Origin: Myxococcales bacterium | Lineage (GTDB): Bacteria; Myxococcota_A; Polyangia; Palsa-1104 | Direction of reading: 5' to 3' | Length of the DNA stretch: 64,000 bases | NCBI GenBank assembly: GCA_003170275.1 | Contig: PNAM01000089.1 | Span: 33,682 to 97,681, forward strand | Shown: positions 53,761-62,399 of the stretch, one piece after another | How the letters are laid out: each line of letters opens with the position of its first letter | How positions within the stretch are numbered: position 1 is the stretch's first letter | Program-made: the position numbers and the translations under genes | Notes under the pieces: model-generated | Seen by the model: only the letters and a program-made list of their open reading frames with translations | Database searches by the model: none | Told to the model about the DNA's origin: nothing

Positions 53761-54623
53761 CACGTGAGTCCTTTCACGCGCAGGCGGATCAGGCTCGGCA
53801 CCAGGAAGATCCCGGTGGTCACCACCATCGACGCCCCCGTCGGCAACGACCATCTGAACGAGGCGTAGTAGCCCAGCGCCGCCGACAGCACGGCGACCAC
53901 CACCGAGATCGCGAACACCGCCCACAGCCGGCCGCCGAGCAACAGGCCCACCGCCGGCGGCACCACCATGAACGCGAACACCGGCAGCGCGCCGATCGCG
54001 CGCGTCGAGACCGAGATCGCCACCGCGATGGTGAGGAATAGGAGCAGGTTCCAGCGCCGCGTCGGCAGCCCGAGCGTGCGCGCCATCTCCGGATCGAAGG
54101 TGGTGAACACGAACTCCTTGCCGAACACCCCGTGCGTGACGAGCAGCAGGATCGACGTGATCAACATGATCCACAGCTGCGCGGGCGGCACCGCGACCGC
54201 GTTGCCGTACAACAGCACGTCGACCTCGTGCGCCTCTTGCGAGACGCGCGGGCTGTTGAGGATCAAGATCACGCACGCCGCCGCGAGCAGGTAGCCGAGC
54301 CCGATCACCGTCTCGCCGGCGACGCGCCGGTGCGCCAGGTTGAGCGAGAACAGCGCCGCGCCGATCGCCGCGAAGCCGAGCGAGTACCACAGCGGGTGCA
54401 ACCAGATCGGCGCCATGTGCGGATCGACGTTCATCACCGACGCCAGCCAGAACGCCAGCGCCACGCCCACGCCCGACATCTGCGAGAGCGCGGCCGAGAC
54501 GAACACCACGCGCTTGAGCACGATGTACACGCCGACGAACGCGCACAGCGCCGCGGCCATGATCGCCACCGCCATCGGATCGCGCCACAGGAACCAGCTC
54601 TCCCAGAAACCGACGGTCTCCAT
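53760..54623 (-). CDS. znuB: ZnuB-type metal ABC transporter permease
   Basis: A 287-residue ABC-3 family permease with about eight or nine membrane helices. Signatures: AVIAIMAAALCAFVGVYIVLKR at the start, AALSQMSGVGVALAFWL, SLNLAHRRVAGETVIGLGYL and RAIGALPVFAFMVVPPAVG, typical of ZnuB/MntB proteins. ATG 54623 overlaps the ZnuC stop by one base, and its own stop overlaps the porin start by one base, so translation is coupled along the operon. Longer starts upstream are in low-complexity sequence. Confidence 0.94.
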   Translation of the reverse strand: METVGFWESWFLWRDPMAVAIMAAALCAFVGVYIVLKRVVFVSAALSQMSGVGVALAFWLASVMNVDPHMAPIWLHPLWYSLGFAAIGAALFSLNLAHRRVAGETVIGLGYLLAAACVILILNSPRVSQEAHEVDVLLYGNAVAVPPAQLWIMLITSILLLVTHGVFGKEFVFTTFDPEMARTLGLPTRRWNLLLFLTIAVAISVSTRAIGALPVFAFMVVPPAVGLLLGGRLWAVFAISVVVAVLSAALGYYASFRWSLPTGASMVVTTGIFLVPSLIRLRVKGLT

Positions 54624-55447
54624 CAGGTCGTCTTCGGCTCGGCGAGCGTGGCCGGATCGAGCTTCTCGAAGTCGCCGGTGTGGCACTCGTGCTCGACGAA
54701 GATCACCGCGTGCCCGTCGACGGCGCGCACCACGATCGGCCGGCCGTAGACCTTGGTGAGCCGCGCCGAGGTGAGGATCTCCTCGCGCGGCCCGATCTCG
54801 ACCGGCTCGCCGGCGCCGCCGAGGAGCGCCAGATCTTTTGCGTAGTCGCTGACCGCCGCCAATTGGTGGCTGACCATCACCACCGCGAGCTTGCGCGCGG
54901 TGAACGACGCCACCAGATCGAGCATCGATCGCTCGGCGGGCAGGTCGAGCCCGGTGGTCGGCTCGTCGAGCACCAGGATCTCCGGCTCCGACGCGAGCGC
55001 GCGCGCCACCAGCACGCGCTGCCGCTGACCGCCCGAGAGCGCGTGGAACGGCCGCTCGGCGAGCTCGGGGATGCCCACGTCGGCGAGCGCCGCGAGGGTC
55101 CGTTTGGTGTCCTCCGCCTTGGGCCGCCGTCCCATGCCGATCAGGCCGTAGCGTCCCATCAAGGTCACCTCGAACGCGGTGAGCGGGAACGACAGATCGA
55201 CCGACGCGCGCTGCGGCACGTAGCCGAACTTCGGCTTCTGCCGTGCGGGGAAGGTGATCGTGCCGGCGATCGGCTTGAGGAGGCCGAGGATGGTGCGCAC
55301 CAGCGTTGTCTTGCCGGAGCCGTTGGGACCGACCACGCCGAGGAACGACCCCGGCGCGATGGTCAGGTCGATGGGCGGCAGGATCGGTTGGTGCTGGTAC
55401 CCCACGAGCACCTGGCGGAGCTCGATCAGGTTTCCGGGCTGGTTCAC
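54623..55447 (-). CDS. znuC: ZnuC-type metal ABC transporter ATPase
   Basis: A 274-residue ABC ATPase. Walker A GPNGSGKTT (about 41-49), Q-loop VPQRASVD, signature LSGGQRQRV, Walker B ILVLDEPTTGLD and H-loop VSHQLAAV are intact. C-terminal region contains a short His/Cys-rich tail (VEHECHTGDFEK) that might sense metal. First transporter gene of the operon, 48 bases after the small His/Cys-rich protein. Powers uptake through ZnuB. Confidence 0.95.
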   Translation of the reverse strand: MNQPGNLIELRQVLVGYQHQPILPPIDLTIAPGSFLGVVGPNGSGKTTLVRTILGLLKPIAGTITFPARQKPKFGYVPQRASVDLSFPLTAFEVTLMGRYGLIGMGRRPKAEDTKRTLAALADVGIPELAERPFHALSGGQRQRVLVARALASEPEILVLDEPTTGLDLPAERSMLDLVASFTARKLAVVMVSHQLAAVSDYAKDLALLGGAGEPVEIGPREEILTSARLTKVYGRPIVVRAVDGHAVIFVEHECHTGDFEKLDPATLAEPKTT

Positions 55448-55494
55448 GCTGTGGTTCCTTCCGAAATGGCGTAACGGCTAGAACGAGAGAAAAT

Positions 55495-55779
55495 TCACGC
55501 CTGAACGGAGGACGCGGGCGGGCCGTGCTTGGGTGCGGCCTCGAGCGGGGAACGGCCGTGGGCGACGTGGGTGCGACAGATTGGCGCTGCGACCAACAGC
55601 GTGGCCAGCGGTGCGGGCAAGAGCGGGATCGGTTGCGCGCGCAGCGAGCGCGCCTCGGCCGCGGTGCAGGCGGAGCACGACTGCTCGTGGTTGCGGTCGC
55701 CGAGGTGCCCGTGCGACGAAGACAGCGCGCCGGCGCGCAGCAGCAGCAGCGCCAGCAGCCCGATGAGCGCGCGCGGCAT
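55495..55779 (-). CDS. Small exported His/Cys-containing protein of the zinc operon
   Basis: A 94-residue protein starting ATG 55779, two bases after the SRPBCC gene. It begins with a signal peptide (MPRALIGLLALLLLRAGALS), then HGHLGDRNHEQSCSACTAAEA, a His-His-Cys-X2-Cys arrangement suited to binding metal, then a hydrophobic segment (LLPAPLATLLVAAPICRTH) and HVAHG near the end. It resembles DUF2946-type small proteins found near metal transport genes. Likely binds zinc at the periplasmic face (inference). Confidence 0.65.
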   Translation of the reverse strand: MPRALIGLLALLLLRAGALSSSHGHLGDRNHEQSCSACTAAEARSLRAQPIPLLPAPLATLLVAAPICRTHVAHGRSPLEAAPKHGPPASSVQA

Positions 55780-55781
55780 TG

Positions 55782-56234
55782 CTATCTTCCCTCGACCACG
55801 GTCTTGAAGCGCGCCATCGAGCGGTGCACTTCCGAGTCCAGCTTGTCGAGCACCGCGCGGGTCATCAGCTTGGAGCCGAGGCCGGAGAACTCTTCCGACG
55901 AGGTGACCCGCGTGACGCCCGGCGTGTGCGTCTCGAGCGTGTAGGCGTGGTTGCCGGTGATGCCCCAGCCCTTGCCGACCCAGCGCACCTTGTACCAGGG
56001 CCGCGCGCGCTCGACCTCTTCGACTACCGGCTTCACCGACACGCTCACGCCAAAATCGAACACGATCTCGAAGCGCCCGCCGACGCGCCACGGATCGGAG
56101 TCGGCGCCCAGCGCGGCCGCATACTTGAGGCGCGGGAACCAACGCGGCCAGGTGGTCAGATCGGTCAGCACCTTCCAGCACGCCTCGGGAGAGGCCGTGA
56201 CGTCGATGGCGTGCCGTACCACAGGCGGGGACAC
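55782..56234 (-). CDS. SRPBCC-fold (START/polyketide cyclase-like) protein
   Basis: A 150-residue SRPBCC-superfamily protein: N-terminal VVRHAIDVTASPEACWKVLT, WPRWFPRLKY, GGRFEIVFDFGVSVSVKP, WVGKGWGITGNHAYTLE and TSSEEFSGLGSKLM are typical of small ligand-binding helix-grip proteins. No signal peptide. It heads a minus-strand run that continues into the zinc operon with only two bases to the next gene; whether it is functionally part of it is unknown. It diverges from the sigma factor gene by 49 bases. Confidence 0.82.
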   Translation of the reverse strand: MSPPVVRHAIDVTASPEACWKVLTDLTTWPRWFPRLKYAAALGADSDPWRVGGRFEIVFDFGVSVSVKPVVEEVERARPWYKVRWVGKGWGITGNHAYTLETHTPGVTRVTSSEEFSGLGSKLMTRAVLDKLDSEVHRSMARFKTVVEGR

Positions 56235-56283
56235 GGCGGCACTCTACCGCATCCCCCCCGCCATGACTATACTGGGCGATTCC

Positions 56284-57373
<1,090 letters not shown>

Positions 57374-57378
<5 letters not shown>

Positions 57379-58210
57379 CGTCGGGATCCTCTACGTCGTC
57401 GCCACGCCGATCGGCAACCTCGAGGACATCACGCTGCGCGCGTTGCGCGTGCTCGCCGAGGCGCCGGTGATCGCGGCGGAGGACACGCGCTCGGCCCGTC
57501 ACCTGCTCGATCGGCACGAGATCGCGGGCAAGAAGCTGGTCAGCTACTTCGACGGCAACGAGGCCGAGCGCTCGGTGCAGCTCCTCGAGCGGCTGCGCGG
57601 CGGCGAGGACGTGGCGCTGATCTCGGAGGCCGGCACGCCGGGCGTCTCCGATCCCGGGCACCGGCTGATCACGCGCGCGATCGAGGCGGGCGTGACGGTG
57701 ACGGTGATCCCGGGGCCGAGCGCGGCGGTGACTGCGTTGGTGGGCTCGGGGCTGCCCACCGACGAGTTCTACTTCGTCGGCTTTCTGCCGCGCGAGTCGG
57801 GCCGGCGGCGCGAGCGGCTCGGCGCGTTGCGCACGCTGCCCGCGACGTTGTTGTTCTACGAGGCACCGGGCCGCACCGGCGCAACGCTCGCGGACCTGGC
57901 CGAGGTGCTCGGCGCCACCCGGCGCGGCTGCGTTGCGCGCGAGCTGACCAAGCTGTACGAGGAGCTGCGCCGCGGCACGCTCGCCGAGCTCGCCGCGCTG
58001 TACGCCGAGACCGCCCCGCGCGGCGAGGTGACGCTGGTGATCGAAGGTGCGCCGGCCGGCGCCGAGACCGTGGTCGACGTCGAGGCCGAAGTCCGCCGCC
58101 GCGTCGACGCAGGCGAGTCACCCAAAGAGATCGCCGCCGCCGTCGCGCTGCTCACCGGCAAACCCCGCCGCATGATCTACCAGCTCGCGTTGTCGTTGCG
58201 CCCCAGGTGA
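57374..58210 (+). CDS. rsmI: 16S rRNA 2'-O-methyltransferase RsmI, no canonical start codon
   Basis: RsmI methylates C1402 of 16S rRNA. Conserved: YVVATPIGNLEDITLRAL (just after the start), AAEDTRSARHLL, LISEAGTPGVSDPG, IPGPSAAVTALVGSGL, LFYEAPGRT and the C-terminal VARELTKLYEE. The N-terminal SAM-site motif is encoded upstream of the first GTG (57443) or TTG (57437); between these and the sigma factor stop, the frame has no ATG, GTG or TTG and stays open to at least 57341. The best remaining start is ATT at 57374, within ATTAG overlapping the sigma stop, giving 278 residues, a normal length. A sequence error is an alternative. The body of the gene is certain; the start is not. Confidence 0.9.
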
Positions 58211-58230
58211 CGCAACCTTGCAACGCCTCG

Positions 58231-59607
58231 TTAGAACATCACCTGGGCCCACAGGTAGAAGTCGTACAGGTTCACGTTGTCGACCAGATAGCGGCGGCCG
58301 ACCTGATCGATGATCGGCCGATAGGCTGGGTTGAACTCGCTCGCCTGCGTGACGCGGCCGGTGCCGTTCATCGGCGAGCCGATGTCATCGCCGGTGATCA
58401 AGTGCGATTGATCGTGTGAGTAGATGAAGCCGGTGCGAAAGCGGATGAACGGGCCGAGCTGCGCCTGCAGCCCGAGGTCCACGCCGAGCGTGGCGTAGTT
58501 CTCGATGGTGGTCACGCCGGTGAACGCCGGCTTCATGTTGTAGGGATTGGCCGGGGCGCTCGAGCCGCACGCCGGGTTGTATTGCGCCTGCGCATCGTTG
58601 CACGCCAGCACCGGCGCGCCGGCCAGGAGCTCCCACGCCTCGGAATAGCCGCGCCCGCCGAAGTGCCCCTCGATCCGTCCGCGCACGTCGATGGCCAGCT
58701 TGTACTGCCGCTCGGCGCGGTCGAGCGGCACGATCTCGGTGCCGAACGACGTGCCGCCGCGCTGCATCGGATTCTTTTGCTTCTGCGCGCGCCCATAGTC
58801 GACGTACAGCGAGTCGCCGCGCGCGATCGGCAAGAGGTACCAGGCGCTCCAGTAAGGCTCGAACCAACGAAAGCGCTTGGACAGCGCGGTCTGGATGAAC
58901 AGGTTGTGCGTGCCCTCGGAGACGCCGTGGTTGCGGTCGGGCGACGCGCGGTCGAAGGCCTTGATGTTGCCGATCGAGAACTGCCCTTCGACGAGGATGG
59001 TCCAGGTCGGCTTGGTGTCGTCGCGCGCCTGGCTGAGCGGCCCCCAGGTCAACCCGAGGTTGAGCGTGTCGAAGGCGTCGCCTCCGGAACCGCCGCGCGC
59101 GCCGCGGGTCACGCTGCGAAACACCTGACTGCCGCTCAGCCCGACGCCGCGGTTGGCCGCGTCGTAGCCGCCCGTCGGTACGATCATGTCGTGGAGGGTG
59201 GTCGAGTTCTTGTCGTTCACGCAGTTGGGGGTGCCCGGTCCGTCGAAGACGCAACCCGAGCCGGCTGATTGGTCGAGCGAGTAGCTCGAAGCCTCCTCCA
59301 GAATGATCGGCAACTCGGCGTGCAGCATGAGGTCGTGGTACAGGCCGAACTCGGCGCGCAGCGCGAGCTGATCGCGATGCGATTCATAGGTCAGGTCCTT
59401 GAAGATCGCGATCGTGTCCTGCCCGGGGCCTTCGGACTCGCGCTTGATCTGCGCGCGCTTCTCCAAGTGGTCGTACCGCACGCGAAAGCGAAAATCGAAG
59501 CGATTGCCTTCGTCGAACGAGCTGGCCACGTCGGTCAGGTCGGCGGCCCGCGCGGCTCCTTGCGTCGCTGCCAACAATCCGGCGGCGAGCAGGCAGGCGC
59601 GGAGCAT
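58231..59607 (-). CDS. Outer-membrane beta-barrel protein, unknown function
   Basis: A 458-residue protein starting ATG 59607 with a signal peptide (MLRACLLAAGLLAATQGAARA). The mature part alternates aromatic strands (FDFRFRVRYDHLEKRAQ, DQLALRAEFGLYHDLMLHAE, WTILVEGQFSIGN, RFRWFEPYWSAWYLLP, KLAIDVRGRIEGHF, FIRFRTGFIYSHDQSH) and ends LYDFYLWAQVMF with terminal Phe, the beta-barrel signature recognised by BAM. A few Cys (GSGCVFDGPGTPNC) sit in one loop. Ligand and role are unknown. It converges on rsmI and diverges from the kinase-lectin operon. Confidence 0.8.
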   Translation of the reverse strand: MLRACLLAAGLLAATQGAARAADLTDVASSFDEGNRFDFRFRVRYDHLEKRAQIKRESEGPGQDTIAIFKDLTYESHRDQLALRAEFGLYHDLMLHAELPIILEEASSYSLDQSAGSGCVFDGPGTPNCVNDKNSTTLHDMIVPTGGYDAANRGVGLSGSQVFRSVTRGARGGSGGDAFDTLNLGLTWGPLSQARDDTKPTWTILVEGQFSIGNIKAFDRASPDRNHGVSEGTHNLFIQTALSKRFRWFEPYWSAWYLLPIARGDSLYVDYGRAQKQKNPMQRGGTSFGTEIVPLDRAERQYKLAIDVRGRIEGHFGGRGYSEAWELLAGAPVLACNDAQAQYNPACGSSAPANPYNMKPAFTGVTTIENYATLGVDLGLQAQLGPFIRFRTGFIYSHDQSHLITGDDIGSPMNGTGRVTQASEFNPAYRPIIDQVGRRYLVDNVNLYDFYLWAQVMF

Positions 59608-59656
59608 GGCGTCACGGTAGATGGCGGCCTCTGCGGGTGTCAAGTTAACCGACATC

Positions 59657-59712
59657 GTCGGTGGGACGCTCACCGACGTGGACTGGGGGGGGCGGCCCCA
59701 CCCCCGGACCAC
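59657..59712. other. Two adjacent hairpins in the divergent gap before the kinase operon
   Basis: GTCGGTG and CACCGAC (59657-59663 and 59671-59677) are perfect inverted copies with a seven-base loop. Immediately after, GTGG..GGGGG and CCCCC..CCAC (59678-59712) form a longer imperfect G/C stem. They lie in a 179-base gap between the outer-membrane gene and the kinase gene, so could be protein-binding sites or leader structures. No function is shown. Confidence 0.5.
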
Positions 59713-59786
59713 ACTTACATGGGCTAACTCCAGTGACCATTGGCAGGGATGATTGGCCCGTAATTGGCATTACGGCATGCGCACCG

Positions 59787-61727
59787 ATGCTATTCCCCCG
59801 CCCAGCCTCCGATCCGATCACGGTCGGACCCTATACGCTGACCCAGCTCATCGGGCAGGGCGGCATGGCGGTGGTCTACAAGGCCAAGCGAAACGGCCCG
59901 GCCGGGTTCGAGAAGACCGTGGTGGTCAAGGCCATGCTGCCGGGGCTGATCTCGCGCAAGGAGCTGGTCGATCTGTTCCGCGCCGAGGCCAAGCTGTCGG
60001 CGCAGCTCAACCATCCCAACATCGTCCAGGTGCACGACTTCGGCATCTCCGACGGGGTGCCGTTCCTGGTCATGGAGTTCTTGAACGGCCGCAACCTGAC
60101 GCAGCTGCGCGCGGCGCTCGGCGGACAGGGCGGCAGGCTGCCGATCGGCGCGGCGCTGGCGATCGCGCGCGACGTCTGCCACGCGCTCGCCTACGCGCAC
60201 GACTTCGTCGACTCCGAGGGCGTCCGCCGGCAGATCATCCACCGCGACGTCTCGCCGTCGAACGTGATGGTGTGCCGCGACGGCGGCGTCAAGCTGCTCG
60301 ACTTCGGCGTGGCCAAGGTCGCCGGCCAGTTCGACTGCGACGTGACCCAATCGTTCCGCGGCAAGTACGCGTACATGGCGCCGGAGCAGGTGAACCGCCA
60401 GGCGATCGATCGCCGCGTGGACGTGTTCGCCGCCGGCATCGTCCTGCACGAGATGCTGACCGGCAAGCGCCTGTTCGCCGCCGGCTCGGAGCTGGAGACG
60501 CTCGAGCGCGTGTCGCAGGCCAAGGTGGTGGCGCCGTCGGTGGACAACCGCGACGTGCCGCGCAAGCTCGACGCGCTGGTCAAGCGCGCGTTGGCGCGCG
60601 AGCCGCAGGCGCGCTTCGCGTCGGGCGCGGAGATGGCCGAAGCCCTCGAGGCGCTCAACGGGCTGGTCTGGTCGCGCAAGAAGCTACAGAGCTGGTTGGC
60701 CGCGCTGTTCCCGGGCGCGTGGTCGATCACCTGCGAGGTGTGCGGCAAGCAGGTGCCGCCCGGCGACGACTGTCAGGAGTGCGGCACCGAGGCGCCGAGC
60801 GAGACCGGCCAGGCGCCGCTGCCGGTGCTCCCGTCGATGCCGTCCGAGCCGCTGCCGCTGCCGCCGCCGCCGGGCGGAACCGCGCCGCGCCTGCGCGTGG
60901 TCCGGTCGGAGCCGCAGCCGGATCCGTTCGAGGTCTTCGATCGCCCGTCGACGATGGACTCGATGGCCGCGTTCACGCAGCTGCCGGCGTCGAGCGGCTC
61001 GTTCGAGGCGGTGTCGGTCGATCGCACCCCGGTGGAGCACGTGTCGCAGGCCTCGACCGCGGCCGAGGGCGCGCCGACCTGGTTGCAGCCGCTCGAGCCG
61101 CAGGCACGAGACACCAAGCCCACGCTGGTGCCGCCGCTCCCTGCGAGCGACTACATCGAGCCCGCGTCGTTGCCGCCGGCGCCCGCCGCGCGGCTGTTCG
61201 TGGTCCCCAAGGCGCCGCTCCCGGCCGACGACAGCGTGCGGATGGGTCTGCACAAGACCACGCCGTCGCGGCCGCAGCCGGTGTTCGCTGCGTCGCTCCC
61301 GGCGCCCGCGCGCATCACGCGCATCACGCCCACGTTTATCACGCCGCCGTCGATGGGCGCCGCGCCCGATCTGCGCAAGAAGTCGCCGGGCCTCGGCCTG
61401 TTTCTCGCGGCGCTCGCGGTGGCGGGCCTGATCGGGATCGGCGTCTCCTCTTATCTGCACAACGCGCCGGTGAAGCTGACCAGCCCGGTGGTGTCGGTCT
61501 TCGGCCCGCCGCCGGCGCCCAGGCCGGCACCGATGCGCTCGATCGCGACCGATCCGGTGATCGTCAACGCCAAGGTTCCCGTCGCCTCATCGCCGGCCTC
61601 CGCCGAGCCGGCACGCCCGCACCGCGTCCGTCACCGTGCTGCCGGTGAGCGCACGCCGGCCGATCCGGCGGCGCGGGGCACCGTGCGCGAGGGTCGCATC
61701 GTCGATCCGTTCGCAGGGATGGATTAA
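59787..61727 (+). CDS. Membrane Ser/Thr protein kinase with zinc-ribbon linker
   Basis: A 646-residue kinase starting ATG 59787 (upstream in-frame starts give a Gly/Pro-rich leader). Kinase domain about 15-275: GPYTLTQLIGQGGMAVVYKA, Lys in KTVVVKAML, IIHRDVSPSNVMV, LLDFGVAK, YMAPEQV. Next a zinc-ribbon CEVCGKQVPPGDDCQECG (about 315-332), a long Pro-rich linker, and one transmembrane helix (GLFLAALAVAGLIGIGVSS, about 555) with a short outside tail, so the kinase faces inward. The next gene starts at the base after its stop, and the lectin lipoprotein gene then overlaps that gene's end by four bases: a single operon. Confidence 0.95.
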   Translation: MLFPRPASDPITVGPYTLTQLIGQGGMAVVYKAKRNGPAGFEKTVVVKAMLPGLISRKELVDLFRAEAKLSAQLNHPNIVQVHDFGISDGVPFLVMEFLNGRNLTQLRAALGGQGGRLPIGAALAIARDVCHALAYAHDFVDSEGVRRQIIHRDVSPSNVMVCRDGGVKLLDFGVAKVAGQFDCDVTQSFRGKYAYMAPEQVNRQAIDRRVDVFAAGIVLHEMLTGKRLFAAGSELETLERVSQAKVVAPSVDNRDVPRKLDALVKRALAREPQARFASGAEMAEALEALNGLVWSRKKLQSWLAALFPGAWSITCEVCGKQVPPGDDCQECGTEAPSETGQAPLPVLPSMPSEPLPLPPPPGGTAPRLRVVRSEPQPDPFEVFDRPSTMDSMAAFTQLPASSGSFEAVSVDRTPVEHVSQASTAAEGAPTWLQPLEPQARDTKPTLVPPLPASDYIEPASLPPAPAARLFVVPKAPLPADDSVRMGLHKTTPSRPQPVFAASLPAPARITRITPTFITPPSMGAAPDLRKKSPGLGLFLAALAVAGLIGIGVSSYLHNAPVKLTSPVVSVFGPPPAPRPAPMRSIATDPVIVNAKVPVASSPASAEPARPHRVRHRAAGERTPADPAARGTVREGRIVDPFAGMD

Positions 61728-62399
61728 GTGCCCGCGAGGGGGCCCGCTTCGCTGGTGAGCGTCGTGCTTGCGCTCCTGCTCGCGCTCCCGGCGACGGCGT
61801 TGGCCCAGGCGCGCGGCAAACGCGCGGCGGCCGCCCACTTCCAGAAGGCCAGCGGGCTGTACGCGGCCGGCCGCTACGACGACGCGCTCGACGAGTTCAA
61901 GGCCGGCTACGAGGCGTTTCCGCTGCCCGGCTTTTTGGTGAACCTCGGCCAGTGCTATCGCAAGCTCGATCGCCTGCCCGAGGCTACCGACGCGTTCAAG
62001 CGCTTCCTCGAGAGCAAGAATCCCGACGAGCGGCTGCGCGGCGAAGTGGAAGAGGCGCTCAACGAGGTGAGGGCCGAGCTCGATCGCCGCGCCGAGACCG
62101 AGAACAAGCGCAAGCGCGACGAAGACGACGCGCGCCGCGCGCTCTTGGCCTCGATCGCGGCGCAGCAGAAGGCCGAGGCGCCCGAGCTGACCGTGCACGA
62201 GAGCCGGCCGTCGGTCCACGCCGAGCTGACCGCCGCCGCGCCGCCCGCGCAGAAGAAGGGCCGCTGGTGGGTGTGGACGATCGTCGGCGTGACGGTCGCG
62301 GGCGCGGTGGTGGCGGGGGTGACGGTGGGCGTGATCTACGGCCAGCCGCAAGGCCCGCAGCCCGGGTCGCTCGGCCTGCTCGACGGGCGGCGCCCATGA
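61728..62399 (+). CDS. TPR protein with C-terminal membrane helix
   Basis: A 223-residue protein from GTG 61728, directly after the kinase stop. Signal peptide (ASLVSVVLALLLALPATALA), TPR helices about 28-95 (AAAHFQKASGLYAAGRYDDA, FLVNLGQCYRKLDRLPEA), a charged coiled segment (RRAETENKRKRDEDDARR), then WWVWTIVGVTVAGAVVAGV membrane helix and a short tail (PQPGSLGLLDGRRP). The C-terminal layout matches the TPR protein at 26421-27269. Coupled to the lectin gene (ATGA). Likely a scaffold linking the kinase and lectin partner across the membrane (inference). Confidence 0.8.
   Translation: MPARGPASLVSVVLALLLALPATALAQARGKRAAAAHFQKASGLYAAGRYDDALDEFKAGYEAFPLPGFLVNLGQCYRKLDRLPEATDAFKRFLESKNPDERLRGEVEEALNEVRAELDRRAETENKRKRDEDDARRALLASIAAQQKAEAPELTVHESRPSVHAELTAAAPPAQKKGRWWVWTIVGVTVAGAVVAGVTVGVIYGQPQGPQPGSLGLLDGRRP

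Noticed and set aside
55455..55490. Possible Zur box before ZnuC (GAAATGGCGTAACG)
   Set aside because: Only one weak half-site resembles the E. coli consensus; no palindrome. A Zur search needs a position-weight matrix for this phylum.
57443..57445. GTG 57443 as the start of rsmI
   Set aside because: It would remove the conserved YVVATPIGNLEDIT segment that forms the SAM site. The open frame continues upstream.
59615..59643. TTGACA at 59643-59638 as promoter of the outer-membrane protein gene
   Set aside because: The -35 is perfect, but the -10 at 17 bases (CTACCG) does not match and leaves almost no leader.
59754..59768. Sigma54-like TGGCCCG-N4-TGGC before the kinase gene
   Set aside because: GG and GC are correctly spaced, but two consensus positions fail and the implied transcript start is only about 7 bases before the ATG. 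Too weak to list as a feature.
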